Assembly (NCBI GenBank): GCA_963814875.1
Contig: CAWFFJ010000018.1
Coordinates: forward strand, 1-64,000
Origin: CAVSIS01 sp963814875
GTDB taxonomy: Bacteria; Acidobacteriota; Thermoanaerobaculia; Thermoanaerobaculales; Sulfomarinibacteraceae
DNA: 64,000 bases
Reading direction: 5' to 3'
Positions 1 through 6,812 of this stretch are shown piece after piece. Position 1 is the stretch's first letter. Each line of letters opens with the position of its first letter. Made by a program: the position numbers and the translations under genes. Below the pieces are notes generated by a model, which worked only from the letters and a program-made list of their open reading frames with translations, was not told the origin of the DNA and ran no database searches.

Positions 1-945
1 TGAGCAAACCGGCTTCTCGCGCAATGCGGTCTACCGATGGCGGCATCGCTATGAGACCCGGGGGGTTGACGGGCTGCAGGATGAGCAGCGCCCCGGTCGG
101 CCGGTCGAACTCCCCCAGAAGAAGGTGCGTGAGATCCTGAGGCGTACCGTCCATGAGATCCCTCACGAGGCAACCCACTGGAGCCTCCGTCTGATGGCCA
201 AGTACGCAAGCGTCAGCGTGCACCAGGTCCGTCGGGTGTGGGAGGCGGCAGACCTGAAGCCGCATCGGATCAAGAACTTCAAGATCAGCACCGACCCGGA
301 CTTTGCCGAGAAGGTTGTGGACGTCGTGGGCCTATACCTCAGGCCGCCGGACAACGCAGTAGTTCTCTCCGTGGACGAGAAGACCCAGATCCAGGCTCTC
401 GACCGAACGCAGCCCTTGCTGCCAGTTCGACCCGGCCAGATCGAACGACGCACTCACGACTACACCCGCCATGGCACTCGCAGCCTTTACGCCGCCTTCG
501 ACATCGCCTCGGGCAAGGTGATTGGTCGTGTCACCAGAAAGCACAGGGCCAAGGAGTTCCTTGCCTTCCTGCGACAGATCGACACCTCCACGGACCCGAA
601 TCTCGACCTCCACTTGATCCTCGACAACAGCAGCACTCACACGACGCCTGAGGTCAGGAAGTGGCTGACCAACCATCCCCGGTTCCACCTCCACTTCACC
701 CCAACGAGCGCCTCGTGGCTCAATGCTGTCGAAGGCTGGTTCTCGCAGCTCGAACGCCGAGCCCTCTACCGCGGAGTCTTCACCAACGTCACCGAGCTCA
801 GGAACGAAATCCACCGGTTCATCTCAGTCCACAACCAGCAGCTCGCGAAGCCGTTCTGCTGGACGAAAAGCGCCGAATCGATCATCGCCACTCAGCAGCG
901 GCTCACCTCTGAGTTATGACATGGGATTTATCAAACGGGACACTA
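1..945 (+). mobile_element. IS630-type insertion sequence, right part
   Basis: The element holds the transposase gene and ends just after it. Homology of the minus-strand VIT1-like protein stops at about 944-946, where a TA dinucleotide (944-945) follows the sequence CGGGACAC, as expected for an IS630 end. The left end and its inverted repeat lie outside the window, so the boundary rests on the loss of homology in the neighbour and on the family's TA preference. Confidence 0.6.
2..919 (+). CDS. IS630-family DDE transposase, 5' end cut by window edge
   Basis: The frame is open from base 2, so the N-terminus lies outside the window; 305 residues are visible. The first part is a helix-turn-helix region (the NAVYRWRHRYE stretch). 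The DDE triad is visible as Asp in SVDEKTQ (codon at 374), Asp in LILDNSSTH (codon at 623) and Glu in NAVEGWFSQLERR (codon at 731), in the order and spacing of IS630/Tc1-mariner enzymes. The C-terminus is complete, with the stop at 917-919. The family cuts and pastes at TA dinucleotides. The downstream element end runs into the 3' part of a VIT1-like gene on the other strand. The enzyme looks intact over the visible part. Confidence 0.9.
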   Translation, partial: EQTGFSRNAVYRWRHRYETRGVDGLQDEQRPGRPVELPQKKVREILRRTVHEIPHEATHWSLRLMAKYASVSVHQVRRVWEAADLKPHRIKNFKISTDPDFAEKVVDVVGLYLRPPDNAVVLSVDEKTQIQALDRTQPLLPVRPGQIERRTHDYTRHGTRSLYAAFDIASGKVIGRVTRKHRAKEFLAFLRQIDTSTDPNLDLHLILDNSSTHTTPEVRKWLTNHPRFHLHFTPTSASWLNAVEGWFSQLERRALYRGVFTNVTELRNEIHRFISVHNQQLAKPFCWTKSAESIIATQQRLTSEL

Positions 946-1519
946 GCCCCGCAAGGAAAACAAGCGAAGTACCAGATACGACTGGCACCAGAACATTCTC
1001 TGGCGTCAGAGACACCGCCAGAAGCGGCAAGGCTGCCCCTACAGCGAAAGTGCCTGCCGACGCGATCGCTGCTTGAACCGGTCGTGCGCTGAGGATTTCG
1101 GAAATTCCGAGTTCATCACGGGCGTGCGCACCTAACGCGTCGTGGGCCATCAGTTGTTGCGCGACCGCTTTCGCCAACGCCGGATCCAAACCACGATTTA
1201 CGTAGATTGACGCCAGTTCCTCGTGCTCGTGTTCTTCGTCGTCTTCGAGTTCGCTGCGCTCACGTTCCAGGTCGGCCTGCTCGGTATCTGCCTGTGAGCT
1301 CACGGATACGTATTCACCAGCAGCCATTGACATCGACCCAGCGACCAACCCGGCGACACCCGCGACCATTATGTCTCCTCGCGATGCATGCGCGGCTGCA
1401 ACGCCGACTATGAGGCTTGCTGTCGACACGAGACCGTCGTTTGCCCCGAGAACAGCTGCGCGGAGCCAACCAATTCGTGCAGTCCGGTGTAGTTCTCTAT
1501 GACCCTTGGGCACAATCAT
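914..1519 (-). pseudogene. VIT1/CCC1-family Fe/Mn transporter, C-terminus truncated by IS630
   Basis: The product is a 201-residue membrane protein of the VIT1/CCC1 family, which exports or sequesters Fe2+ or Mn2+. Family features seen are RAAVLGANDGLVSTASLI near the start, GLVAGSMSMAAGEYVSVSSQ, the acidic metal-binding loop (ERSELEDDEEHEHEELASIY) and LMAHDALGAHARDELG. Homology ends at FLAGL; the final residues and the stop come from the IS630 end, so the last membrane helix (about 40-50 residues) is missing. The ATG at 1519 is chosen because GGAAGG precedes it; a TTG seven codons upstream is also possible. The gene begins about 50 nt after the attC site, so it may have been the next cassette in an array. 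Function is probably lost. Confidence 0.75.
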
Positions 1520-1565
1520 CTTCCTTCCATTGAATGACAACGCGCCGATCGGCCGCTCGCAGCGT

Positions 1566-1634
1566 CCCTAACGCGCCGATGAGCCGCACCGAAGTGCGCA
1601 GCACGGAGGTGTCCGCTCCATTGGCTGGTTAGGC
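1566..1634 (-). other. Integron-type attC recombination site
   Basis: Read on the minus strand, the 69-bp site opens with R'' GCCTAAC (1634-1628) and closes with R' GTTAGGG (1572-1566). Inside, CCAATGGAGC pairs with GCTCATCGG, leaving one unpaired G, which is the extrahelical base typical of attC L''/L' arms. A terminal hairpin has a TTCG loop between GCGCAC and GTGCGG. It lies 16 nt after the stop of the iron-permease gene, the normal place for attC in a gene cassette. One base of R' departs from the GTTRRRY consensus. No integrase gene is in the window. Confidence 0.72.
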
Positions 1635-1650
1635 GTCATCTCGGGCAACA

Positions 1651-2061
1651 TTACGGCTCAGGGGAGCCTGTATCCTTTGTGTCGTCATCCTGAGCATTTC
1701 GAGCGGCCTCAGCAAGGGCTTGGTACTTGCGGCGAAAATCGTCCAATGATTCTTCTTCCAGTTCTTCCAAATCCAGAAGGGCGTTGTGCGCCCCTTTCGT
1801 TGATCTGATCAATTCGTCGAGTTTGATTTGAATTGCTTCAGTATCTCTGTTCTGTGTGTTCTGGATCAGAAAAACCATCAGAAACGTAATTATTGTAGTT
1901 CCTGTGTTTATCACGAGTTGCCAGGTGTCACTGTATCCAAAGATTGGCCCGGTAACGATCCACACTACGATGACCGCAGCCGCTAGCATGAAGGTCCTTG
2001 GGCGACCGCAGAAGTGCGATGCGGACTTCGCGAATCGAGAGTAAACAGAAGTCTGTGGCAT
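1651..2061 (-). CDS. Low-affinity iron permease family protein (cassette-borne)
   Basis: This 136-residue protein matches the low-affinity iron permease family (PF04120-like). After a short basic N-terminus (FAKSASHFCGRPRTF) come two membrane helices around residues 24-40 and 50-66 with the family segment FGYSDTWQLVINTGTTIITF followed by MVFLIQNTQNRD. The tail is an acidic coiled region (IQIKLDELIRS, LEELEEESLDDFRRKY) that is also typical. It probably sits in the inner membrane; transport activity is poorly established for the family. The attC site follows its stop, and an R'-like GTTAGGC lies 22 nt upstream of the ATG, so the gene looks like an integron cassette. Its base composition is AT-richer than its surroundings, which supports transfer. 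Confidence 0.75.
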   Translation of the reverse strand: MPQTSVYSRFAKSASHFCGRPRTFMLAAAVIVVWIVTGPIFGYSDTWQLVINTGTTIITFLMVFLIQNTQNRDTEAIQIKLDELIRSTKGAHNALLDLEELEEESLDDFRRKYQALAEAARNAQDDDTKDTGSPEP

Positions 2062-2082
2062 TCAACTAGTCCTCTATATGAC

Positions 2083-2100
2083 GCCTAACTACAATTAGGC
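2083..2100 (-). repeat. Upstream cassette boundary: R'-like core in a short palindrome
   Basis: The minus strand reads GCCTAATTGTAGTTAGGC, a 6-bp inverted repeat ending in a perfect R' core, GTTAGGC, followed by GTC as after other cassette junctions. It marks the probable 5' boundary of the iron-permease cassette. No convincing R''/L'' half of a full attC could be found further upstream, so it is either a degenerate site or a chance palindrome. Confidence 0.4.
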
Positions 2101-2359
2101 GGCCCAAAATTTGCGAGCGTTTAGGGCGACAGGAAAGTGGTACATAAAAACCCGCGAGGGACCGCAAGACTCGGAAGGCCATGGGTTCGTCCAATGGGCC
2201 GGTGTGTTATGCGACAGAAAACCACATCGCCTAGACCGATAAGTGAACACGACACCGGTCCAGCAAGCGTTCGACAGGGTCATGGTTTTGCTTGCTTCGT
2301 CGAGTCTACACCTACACGGGGGGCCGTCTTCGCAAAAGGAAGGCGACACTGGAAAAGCC

Positions 2360-2408
2360 AGGTATCACAATCTGAATGTGTTCAGCACATTGTGAGGTTG
2401 TGATACCT
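2360..2408. terminator. Nested hairpin downstream of the Hsp20 gene
   Basis: AGGTATCACAA (2360-2370) pairs perfectly with TTGTGATACCT (2398-2408). Inside, AATGTG (2375-2380) pairs with CACATT (2386-2391) around a TTCAG loop. It starts 18 nt after the Hsp20 stop on the minus strand, so a transcription stop or RNA stabiliser is likely, but no clear T-run follows. The rest of 2101-2425 shows no supportable gene. Confidence 0.5.
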
Positions 2409-2425
2409 GACACCGTTCTGGGTCA

Positions 2426-2767
2426 TCAGGCTTTGATCTTCTTGATCGTGGTGTTCGGCCGACCCGCTTTGATGACGACCTTCACAGCATCTTCCATGGG
2501 ATCTTTGAAGGGCACCTCAACCCGGAGCAGACCGTGCTCGTAGATCGCTTCGGCTTTGGCAGGTTTCACTGGCCAAGCTAGAGCCAGTGCTGAGACATAT
2601 TCGATGTCCCTTGCAGGCGCTGTCAGGTGAACGCTGTCTTCCAGGATCTTCAGATCGATTGTGTTCGTCGGCGCTCCAGGGATGGCAAACTCCACTACTA
2701 GCTTGAGGTTTTCCTCGTCAGCATACGCTACTGTATTTGGTGCAATCCTAATTCGGTTGGCCGGCAT
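2426..2767 (-). CDS. Hsp20/alpha-crystallin-type small heat shock protein
   Basis: The product is a 113-residue cytoplasmic protein with an alpha-crystallin-like beta sandwich. Visible features are ENLKLVVEFAIPGA (the strand carrying the usual VxxxLPG motif, here FAIPGAP), DLKILEDSVHLTA, and the C-terminal YEHGLLRVEVPFK, corresponding to the GxLxVxxP motif of Hsp20 proteins. Such proteins bind unfolding clients without ATP. The ATG at 2767 is chosen because AGGAGG precedes it by 7 nt; an in-frame extension upstream lacks this support. The protein is short, with almost no N-terminal arm, so it may be an atypical or archaeal-like member. A nested hairpin follows the stop. Confidence 0.75.
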   Translation of the reverse strand: MPANRIRIAPNTVAYADEENLKLVVEFAIPGAPTNTIDLKILEDSVHLTAPARDIEYVSALALAWPVKPAKAEAIYEHGLLRVEVPFKDPMEDAVKVVIKAGRPNTTIKKIKA

Positions 2768-2870
2768 CGAAGCAACCTCCTTCTGGTTGAACACAACTCT
2801 GCCTTGTAAGGGGCTTAGCATAATGGGCGTTGAATGTCAAGCATCGGCATCGTGCCATCGGTGCCTCTAC

Positions 2871-2994
2871 TTCGGCTTCGGTCCCTGGCTCGAAGAAGTT
2901 GGGAAGTTGCAGCATCCAGACGGCCTTGCATGAGCGCCACGACCGGCGCTTTGGGGCTTCTCGTGTGCGGCCCCGTGCGCAGCGACCCCACGGT
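2871..2994. repeat. Dispersed repeat, copy A
   Basis: About 124 bp shared with 6351-6468 in the same orientation, including the identical core AGAAGTTGGGAAGTTGCAGC and the later blocks TCCAGACGGCCTTG and TCTCGTGTGCGGCC. Both copies are in intergenic sequence. This copy lies between the Hsp20 gene and the left inverted repeat of the RAYT unit. No coding role is evident. Confidence 0.7.
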
Positions 2995-3022
2995 TTGCGA
3001 GCGCACCCTGATCGCCAGAAAG

Positions 3023-3042
3023 GTGCCAGTCACGCCATTCCG
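3023..3042 (+). repeat. REP-like inverted repeat, left of RAYT
   Basis: GTGCCAGTCACGCCATTCCG recurs as its exact reverse complement at 4072-4091, with partial similarity extending a few bases each side. The pair brackets the Y1 transposase gene, as REP sequences bracket RAYT genes in REPtrons. Confidence 0.65.
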
Positions 3043-3075
3043 GCGTTGTGTTAGCGTCGGGTGAGGAGGCGGCCG

Positions 3076-3798
3076 ATGTCGAGGGCAGGGCGGGTGCACT
3101 TCGAGGGCGCGGTGTACCACGTGTACAACCGGCTGGCGCGGGGCGAGCAGGCATTCAGTGAGGAGGCCGAGGCGCAGTGGTTCCGGGGTCTGTTGCGGGA
3201 GGTGGCTGAGAGGGACGGTCTGACCGTCTTCGCATGGTGCCTGATGAGCAACCACTACCACCTCGCGGTGCGAACCGGTCTGGTCTCCTTGGATCGGCCC
3301 ATGCGGAGCCTGCAACAACGGGTGACCCGCCGCGTGAACGCTCGTCGGAAGGTGTACGGGCCGTTGTGGCAGGGTCGCTACCGGGCGAAGCTGGTGGAGG
3401 ACCAACGTTACCTCGACCGACTCGTGATCTACATCCACCTGAACCCGGTCACCGCGGGGCTGGTGAGTGATCCGGCGGACTACAGGTGGAGTGGGCACCG
3501 TGAGCTCTTGGGATCGGAGAGGAAGCCGATCGTGGATGTCGACGAGGTTCTCCGGGTCTTCGGGAGGACACGTCGCTCGGCGCGGGCTGCGTACGTGTGG
3601 CGGCTGAAGGGTGCGGTCGAGGAGGAGTGGATCGGCGAGCAGCCGGGTCGTCTGCCGTGGTGGCGGCTGGGCAGGCCTCCCAAGGGAGAGCTGGAGGATC
3701 CGGAGGACGTCATGCGGGCACGGCCTCAGCAGGGCGGAGGATTGCCGGAAGAGCGGCCGAGGCTGACGGCGGCAAGTTACGTCGAGCTCTGGGACTGA
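3076..3798 (+). CDS. REP-associated Y1 (HUH) transposase, RAYT-like
   Basis: The 240-residue protein is an IS200/IS605-type Y1 single-strand transposase of the REP-associated group. N-terminal ARP-like sequence RAGRVHFEGAVYHVYNR is followed by the HUH metal site in MSNHYHLAV (His60, His62). The helix that carries the catalytic Tyr in the family is in YLDRLVIYIHLNPVTAGLV, with family block GPLWQGRYRAKLV before it. Such enzymes cut and rejoin single-stranded REP hairpins. The ATG at 3076 has GAGGAGG 6 nt upstream. Inverted 20-bp repeats flank the gene. The stop at 3798 separates it from a +1-frame tail that looks like the HTH domain normally fused to relatives, so the gene may be frameshifted yet keep its catalytic domain. 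Confidence 0.82.
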   Translation: MSRAGRVHFEGAVYHVYNRLARGEQAFSEEAEAQWFRGLLREVAERDGLTVFAWCLMSNHYHLAVRTGLVSLDRPMRSLQQRVTRRVNARRKVYGPLWQGRYRAKLVEDQRYLDRLVIYIHLNPVTAGLVSDPADYRWSGHRELLGSERKPIVDVDEVLRVFGRTRRSARAAYVWRLKGAVEEEWIGEQPGRLPWWRLGRPPKGELEDPEDVMRARPQQGGGLPEERPRLTAASYVELWD

Positions 3799-4084
3799 AG
3801 CCGTAGGCGTCTCGCTCGAAGACATCAGGAGCCGGTTTCGAAGCCGCGAGATCGTGCGAGCCAGGGATCATCTTGCCGTGGTGGGAGTGGAGCGCTATCG
3901 GCTGCGGGTGTGCGACCTCGCGAGGGAGATGCACAAGTCGCCGGATTCCGTGACCAAGGCGATCGCACGCGGGGTTCACGCCCGAACCGGGGACTCGGAG
4001 CTTGGCGGGAAGCTGGATCGCCTCGATGAGGAGATTGCAGAGAGGTCTAGCCTGGGCTCAGATGACAATGGCGGAATGGCGTGA
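3797..4084 (+). pseudogene. DnaA-like HTH tail of the RAYT, displaced by a frameshift
   Basis: In the +1 frame relative to the transposase, reading runs on through its stop: SLEDIRSRFRSREIVRARDH, then a helix-turn-helix with DLAREMHKSPDSVTKAIARG. This resembles the DnaA C-terminal-type HTH fused to RAYT-like transposases in several phyla. It has no good start codon or ribosome site of its own. Its stop overlaps the right REP-like repeat. I infer a single-base frameshift near 3785-3800 rather than an independent gene. Confidence 0.6.
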
Positions 4085-4091
4085 CTGGCAC
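4072..4091 (-). repeat. REP-like inverted repeat, right of RAYT
   Basis: Exact reverse complement of 3023-3042. It contains the GTG at 4081 that is the likely start codon of the DUF2127 gene and the TGA ending the displaced RAYT tail. Confidence 0.65.
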
Positions 4092-4575
4092 ATTTACCGA
4101 CAAGGCCAGCCGGTGGCGACACCGCTTCTTCCAGCTCGCCATGGTCCTGAAGGGGATCGATGGCGTGCTGGAGATCCTGGGCGCCGTGCTGCTGCTGGTC
4201 TTCGGCCCCGCGGGCGTCAGCGGCGTAGCGAGGTTCCTCACGCAGCACGAGCTGGCCGAGGATCCCGGCGACGTTCTCGCCGGCCTGCTCGTCCGCCACA
4301 CGCGGGATATCGGCGTCGGCACCGTCCACTTCGCGGCCGCCTATCTCCTCTTCCACGGGCTCATCAAGATCTGGCTCGTGAGCAGCCTCATCCGGCGACG
4401 GCGCTGGGTGTTTCCTGTGGCACTCGTGTTCATGGGCCTGTTCGTCGTCTTCCAGATCTTCCGCCTCCACTACCACCCGTCGGGAGGGCTCGTCTTCCTC
4501 ACCGTGGTGGACGTGGTGATCATAGTGCTGGTCTGGTTCGAATACCGGGCGCTGGGCCCTGCCCCGACGGAGTAG
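4081..4575 (+). CDS. DUF2127 family membrane protein
   Basis: The product is a 164-residue inner-membrane protein. The family start LAMVLKGIDGVLEILGAVLL forms helix 1. Three more hydrophobic segments follow, in the regions of FAAAYLLFHGLIKIWLV, VFPVALVFMGLFVVFQIF and FLTVVDVVIIVLVWFEY. FHGLIKIWLV and LHYHPSGGLVFLTVVDVVI are typical of DUF2127. The biochemical role is unknown. The GTG at 4081 is inside the REP-like repeat; an ATG at 4141 would remove about 20 residues but keep the first helix intact. Four bases overlap the RAYT tail, and an IS91-type fragment starts directly after the stop, so the gene is wedged between mobile-element debris. Confidence 0.7.
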   Translation: MTGTFTDKASRWRHRFFQLAMVLKGIDGVLEILGAVLLLVFGPAGVSGVARFLTQHELAEDPGDVLAGLLVRHTRDIGVGTVHFAAAYLLFHGLIKIWLVSSLIRRRRWVFPVALVFMGLFVVFQIFRLHYHPSGGLVFLTVVDVVIIVLVWFEYRALGPAPTE

Positions 4576-4914
4576 ATCCTCGCCCGGGTGATCATGCACA
4601 TCCCGGAGCCGCGGCGGCACCTGGTGCGGTACTACGGGTGGTACTCCAACGTGTCGCAGGGCAAGCGGAGGAAGGCGGACCAGGAACATGACAGGGCTGT
4701 GGACGCGGACACCAGTGCGCCCGCTCGCGCCGCCCAGCCCGAGATCCGAGACGTCCGCGCGTTACGGCGGAGCTGGGCGCAGCTGATCAAGCGGATCTAC
4801 GAGGTCGACCCGCTGGTGTGCCCCTCGTGCGGCGGCGAAATGAAGGTCATCGCGTTCATCACCGAGCACGAGGTGGTCGACGCGATCCTGAGGCATCTCG
4901 AGCGCAAGGAAAGA
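4576..4914 (+). pseudogene. C-terminal fragment of an IS91-type transposase
   Basis: Translation from 4576 gives ILARVIMHIPEPRRHLVRYYG, then SWAQLIKRIYEVDPLVCPSC and GGEMKVIAFITEHEVVDAIL. This is the conserved C-terminal part of IS91/IS801-like (Y2) transposases, with the CPSCGG half of a zinc-binding motif. The catalytic domain is absent and homology starts right at the DUF2127 stop. After about 4914 the frame is low-complexity and unrelated, ending at 5061. This is a decayed remnant. Confidence 0.75.
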
Positions 4915-5255
4915 CAGGGGGCACGGGGACCTCCGGGTCGAGGCGTGGCCGGGGATCTCGGCGCGAGTCCGGCTCATGGCCGATGCGCGGTCGGGAGAGG
5001 TGTGGGCGGTGAGGGCGATCCGGAGTCCGGAAGGGCGGATGCGCCGGAGACCGGGCGCTGACGCCCCCGTGTCCGGCGCGACCGGCCCTCGGAGCGTGCC
5101 AATCGAGCCGCTTCAGGCGGCGCAGAGAGCCAATCCTCGCACCGATGGGGGTGGTAGCATCGAGGTGGGTGAAAGGAAATTCCTATTCCTCCTCGCGTGA
5201 TGATTTCTCTCCCGGGCACCGCATTCCCGAGCCGATCTGGTCCACAATCCGCAGC

Positions 5256-6239
5256 ATGAGGTTCTCCCGCGTCAGCCGGGCCTCGGCCCTCCTCCTCCTC
5301 GCGTTGCTCGTGGGTTGTTCGGCGCTATTTCGCGACCTCAAGCGCGAGCTCATCGTGGTCAACGCGGCGCTCTCGGGCGACGAGGTCGAGATCACGCTGC
5401 GGAACTCGTTCATCTCGGCCTACCAGAACCGGACGACGATTCGCCTGCGGCTCGAGGTCGAGAAGGCCGACGACGAGCCTCACGGAGCGGTGCTGGACGG
5501 CGACTTTCATCTCGCGGGTGAGTCCACCAAGATTGGCCTCCCGGTGGTGGCCGAGATCGCCAACGCGGCTTCCGAGCCCGGCGCCATCGACCGCATCCAC
5601 CTGGCGGCTTCCACGCACCGGCCGATCCGGGTTGCCGGAGCGTGGAGGCTCTGGAGCGAGCACGTCGGCGACGCGACGGAGGTGCAAGGGGCCGCCATCG
5701 CGACGCTCGACGACGCGAGCCCCGGCCACGTCTTCGAGCTCCATCCGCTGACCTTCGTCGAGGAGCGCGATCTGCGGCGCACCTTCCGGCCCGTCGAGGG
5801 CTATCTCCCGCAGCGAGCCGAGTCGGTGTTCAAGACGCTCGAGAAGACGCCGTTCCGCATCGTTCCGAAAGGCAAGTCGACGACCCTAGTGACGCGAACC
5901 CGGCAGTTCAACGATGTGGAGTTCATCCTGGAGGTGGCCACCGGCCGACAGCTCGTGGTCGAAGACGGCCGCTTCGTCGTTGCGGCGGCGCTAGATCTGC
6001 ACGGCAACCGGCTGGTCGACCGGCTGCGCATGGTGTTCGTCAAGGGCACTCCGCCCGAGCGGAACGTCCGGCATCTCAAGTCCGGCGATCGGATGCACGT
6101 CTTCGGATTGCCGAGGATCAATCTCGCGGCCGTGAATCAGCGACTCCGGCAGGCCGGCCGGAACCCCGCCCTGCTCGACCGGCCCCTGCCCTACGAGATC
6201 GTCATCGTCGGTGAGTATCCCAGCGAGCGCCGGCAGTAG
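5256..6239 (+). CDS. Predicted lipoprotein of unknown function
   Basis: The 327-residue protein starts MRFSRVSRASALLLLALLVGC, a lipoprotein signal peptide with lipobox LVGC and lipidated Cys21. The mature part is mostly beta-rich and soluble: it begins with LIVVNAALSGDEVEITLRN and later has an ELHPLTFVEERDLRRTF segment and a C-terminal domain with DVEFILEVATGRQLVVEDG. I do not recognise the family. The ATG at 5256 is chosen because the longer in-frame extension lacks a signal peptide. It stands alone between the IS91 fragment and repeat copy B; no operon partner is evident. Confidence 0.7.
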   Translation: MRFSRVSRASALLLLALLVGCSALFRDLKRELIVVNAALSGDEVEITLRNSFISAYQNRTTIRLRLEVEKADDEPHGAVLDGDFHLAGESTKIGLPVVAEIANAASEPGAIDRIHLAASTHRPIRVAGAWRLWSEHVGDATEVQGAAIATLDDASPGHVFELHPLTFVEERDLRRTFRPVEGYLPQRAESVFKTLEKTPFRIVPKGKSTTLVTRTRQFNDVEFILEVATGRQLVVEDGRFVVAAALDLHGNRLVDRLRMVFVKGTPPERNVRHLKSGDRMHVFGLPRINLAAVNQRLRQAGRNPALLDRPLPYEIVIVGEYPSERRQ

Positions 6240-6350
6240 GGAGAGGGCCTCCGGAACGGCCCGGCCCAGTCCTTGGGGTGCACCGGGATTGAAGGCTAAC
6301 CACTCGAGGAGCCTGACCATGAAGACCCGCCTCCACCCAGCAATTTATTC

Positions 6351-6468
6351 CTTCGGCGCCGGACTTGAAGAAGTTGGGAAGTTGCAGCGTCCAGACGGCC
6401 TTGGATGAGTGCCACGGCCGGCGCTTTGGCGCGTCTCGTGTGCGGCCTTGTGCGTAGCGGCCGCACAG
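6351..6468. repeat. Dispersed repeat, copy B
   Basis: Second copy of the repeat at 2871-2994. Its right end holds a perfect 8-bp inverted repeat, GTGCGGCC (6440-6447) with GGCCGCAC (6459-6466), which is only imperfect in copy A. It lies between the lipoprotein gene and higA; no gene is seen in 6240-6514. Confidence 0.7.
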
Positions 6469-6514
6469 GGGCCGAAGCGGCTCGAGCAGCCTGCCAGGAG
6501 CCGGCTGATGCGGC

Positions 6515-6805
6515 TCAGCTCGCCTTGAGAACAGGGGAGGGGAGCTTGGAGAGGCTGCGCTGCGCGCGAAAGAGGTCCACGGCCTTCTGCGCGTTGAGCC
6601 AGAACTCGGGCGAAGTCCTGAACGTTGCGCCGAGCTTGAGAGCCACCTCGGCCGACACCGAGGTGCGGCCGTTGACGATCCGGTTGATCACCTTCACGTC
6701 GCACCCAATGTGATCGGAGAGCTCCCTCTGCGTCATTCCCAGGGGCACCAGAAACTCCTCGCGGAGAATCTCGCCGGGGCTTGTTGGTTCTCTCTTCCTC
6801 TTCAT
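6515..6805 (-). CDS. higA: HigA-type antitoxin
   Basis: This 96-residue XRE-type DNA-binding antitoxin has the HigA signature: an initial PTSPGEILREEFLVPLGMTQ, then the HTH (RELSDHIGCDVKVINRIVNG) and the downstream SAEVALKLGATFRTSPEFWL. It should neutralise the adjacent HigB and repress the operon. The start at 6805 gives the usual length; upstream in-frame sequence overlaps the toxin gene in another frame. It follows the toxin gene by 7 nt, the standard toxin-first order of higBA. Confidence 0.88.
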   Translation of the reverse strand: MKRKREPTSPGEILREEFLVPLGMTQRELSDHIGCDVKVINRIVNGRTSVSAEVALKLGATFRTSPEFWLNAQKAVDLFRAQRSLSKLPSPVLKAS

Positions 6806-6812
6806 TTCGCCC

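Noticed and set aside
2083..2212. A full second attC upstream of the iron-permease gene
   Set aside because: Only the R' core is convincing; the best distal candidate (GTTATGC at 2206-2212) misfits the consensus and the arms do not pair well.
2815..3825. 336-codon open frame on the minus strand
   Set aside because: Antisense to the RAYT transposase with its HUH motif; Pro/Arg-rich with no domain.
4915..5255. Extension of the IS91-type frame to 5061 as a real gene
   Set aside because: After about 4914 the translation is Gly/Arg-rich without homology; the fragment simply reads on to a chance stop.
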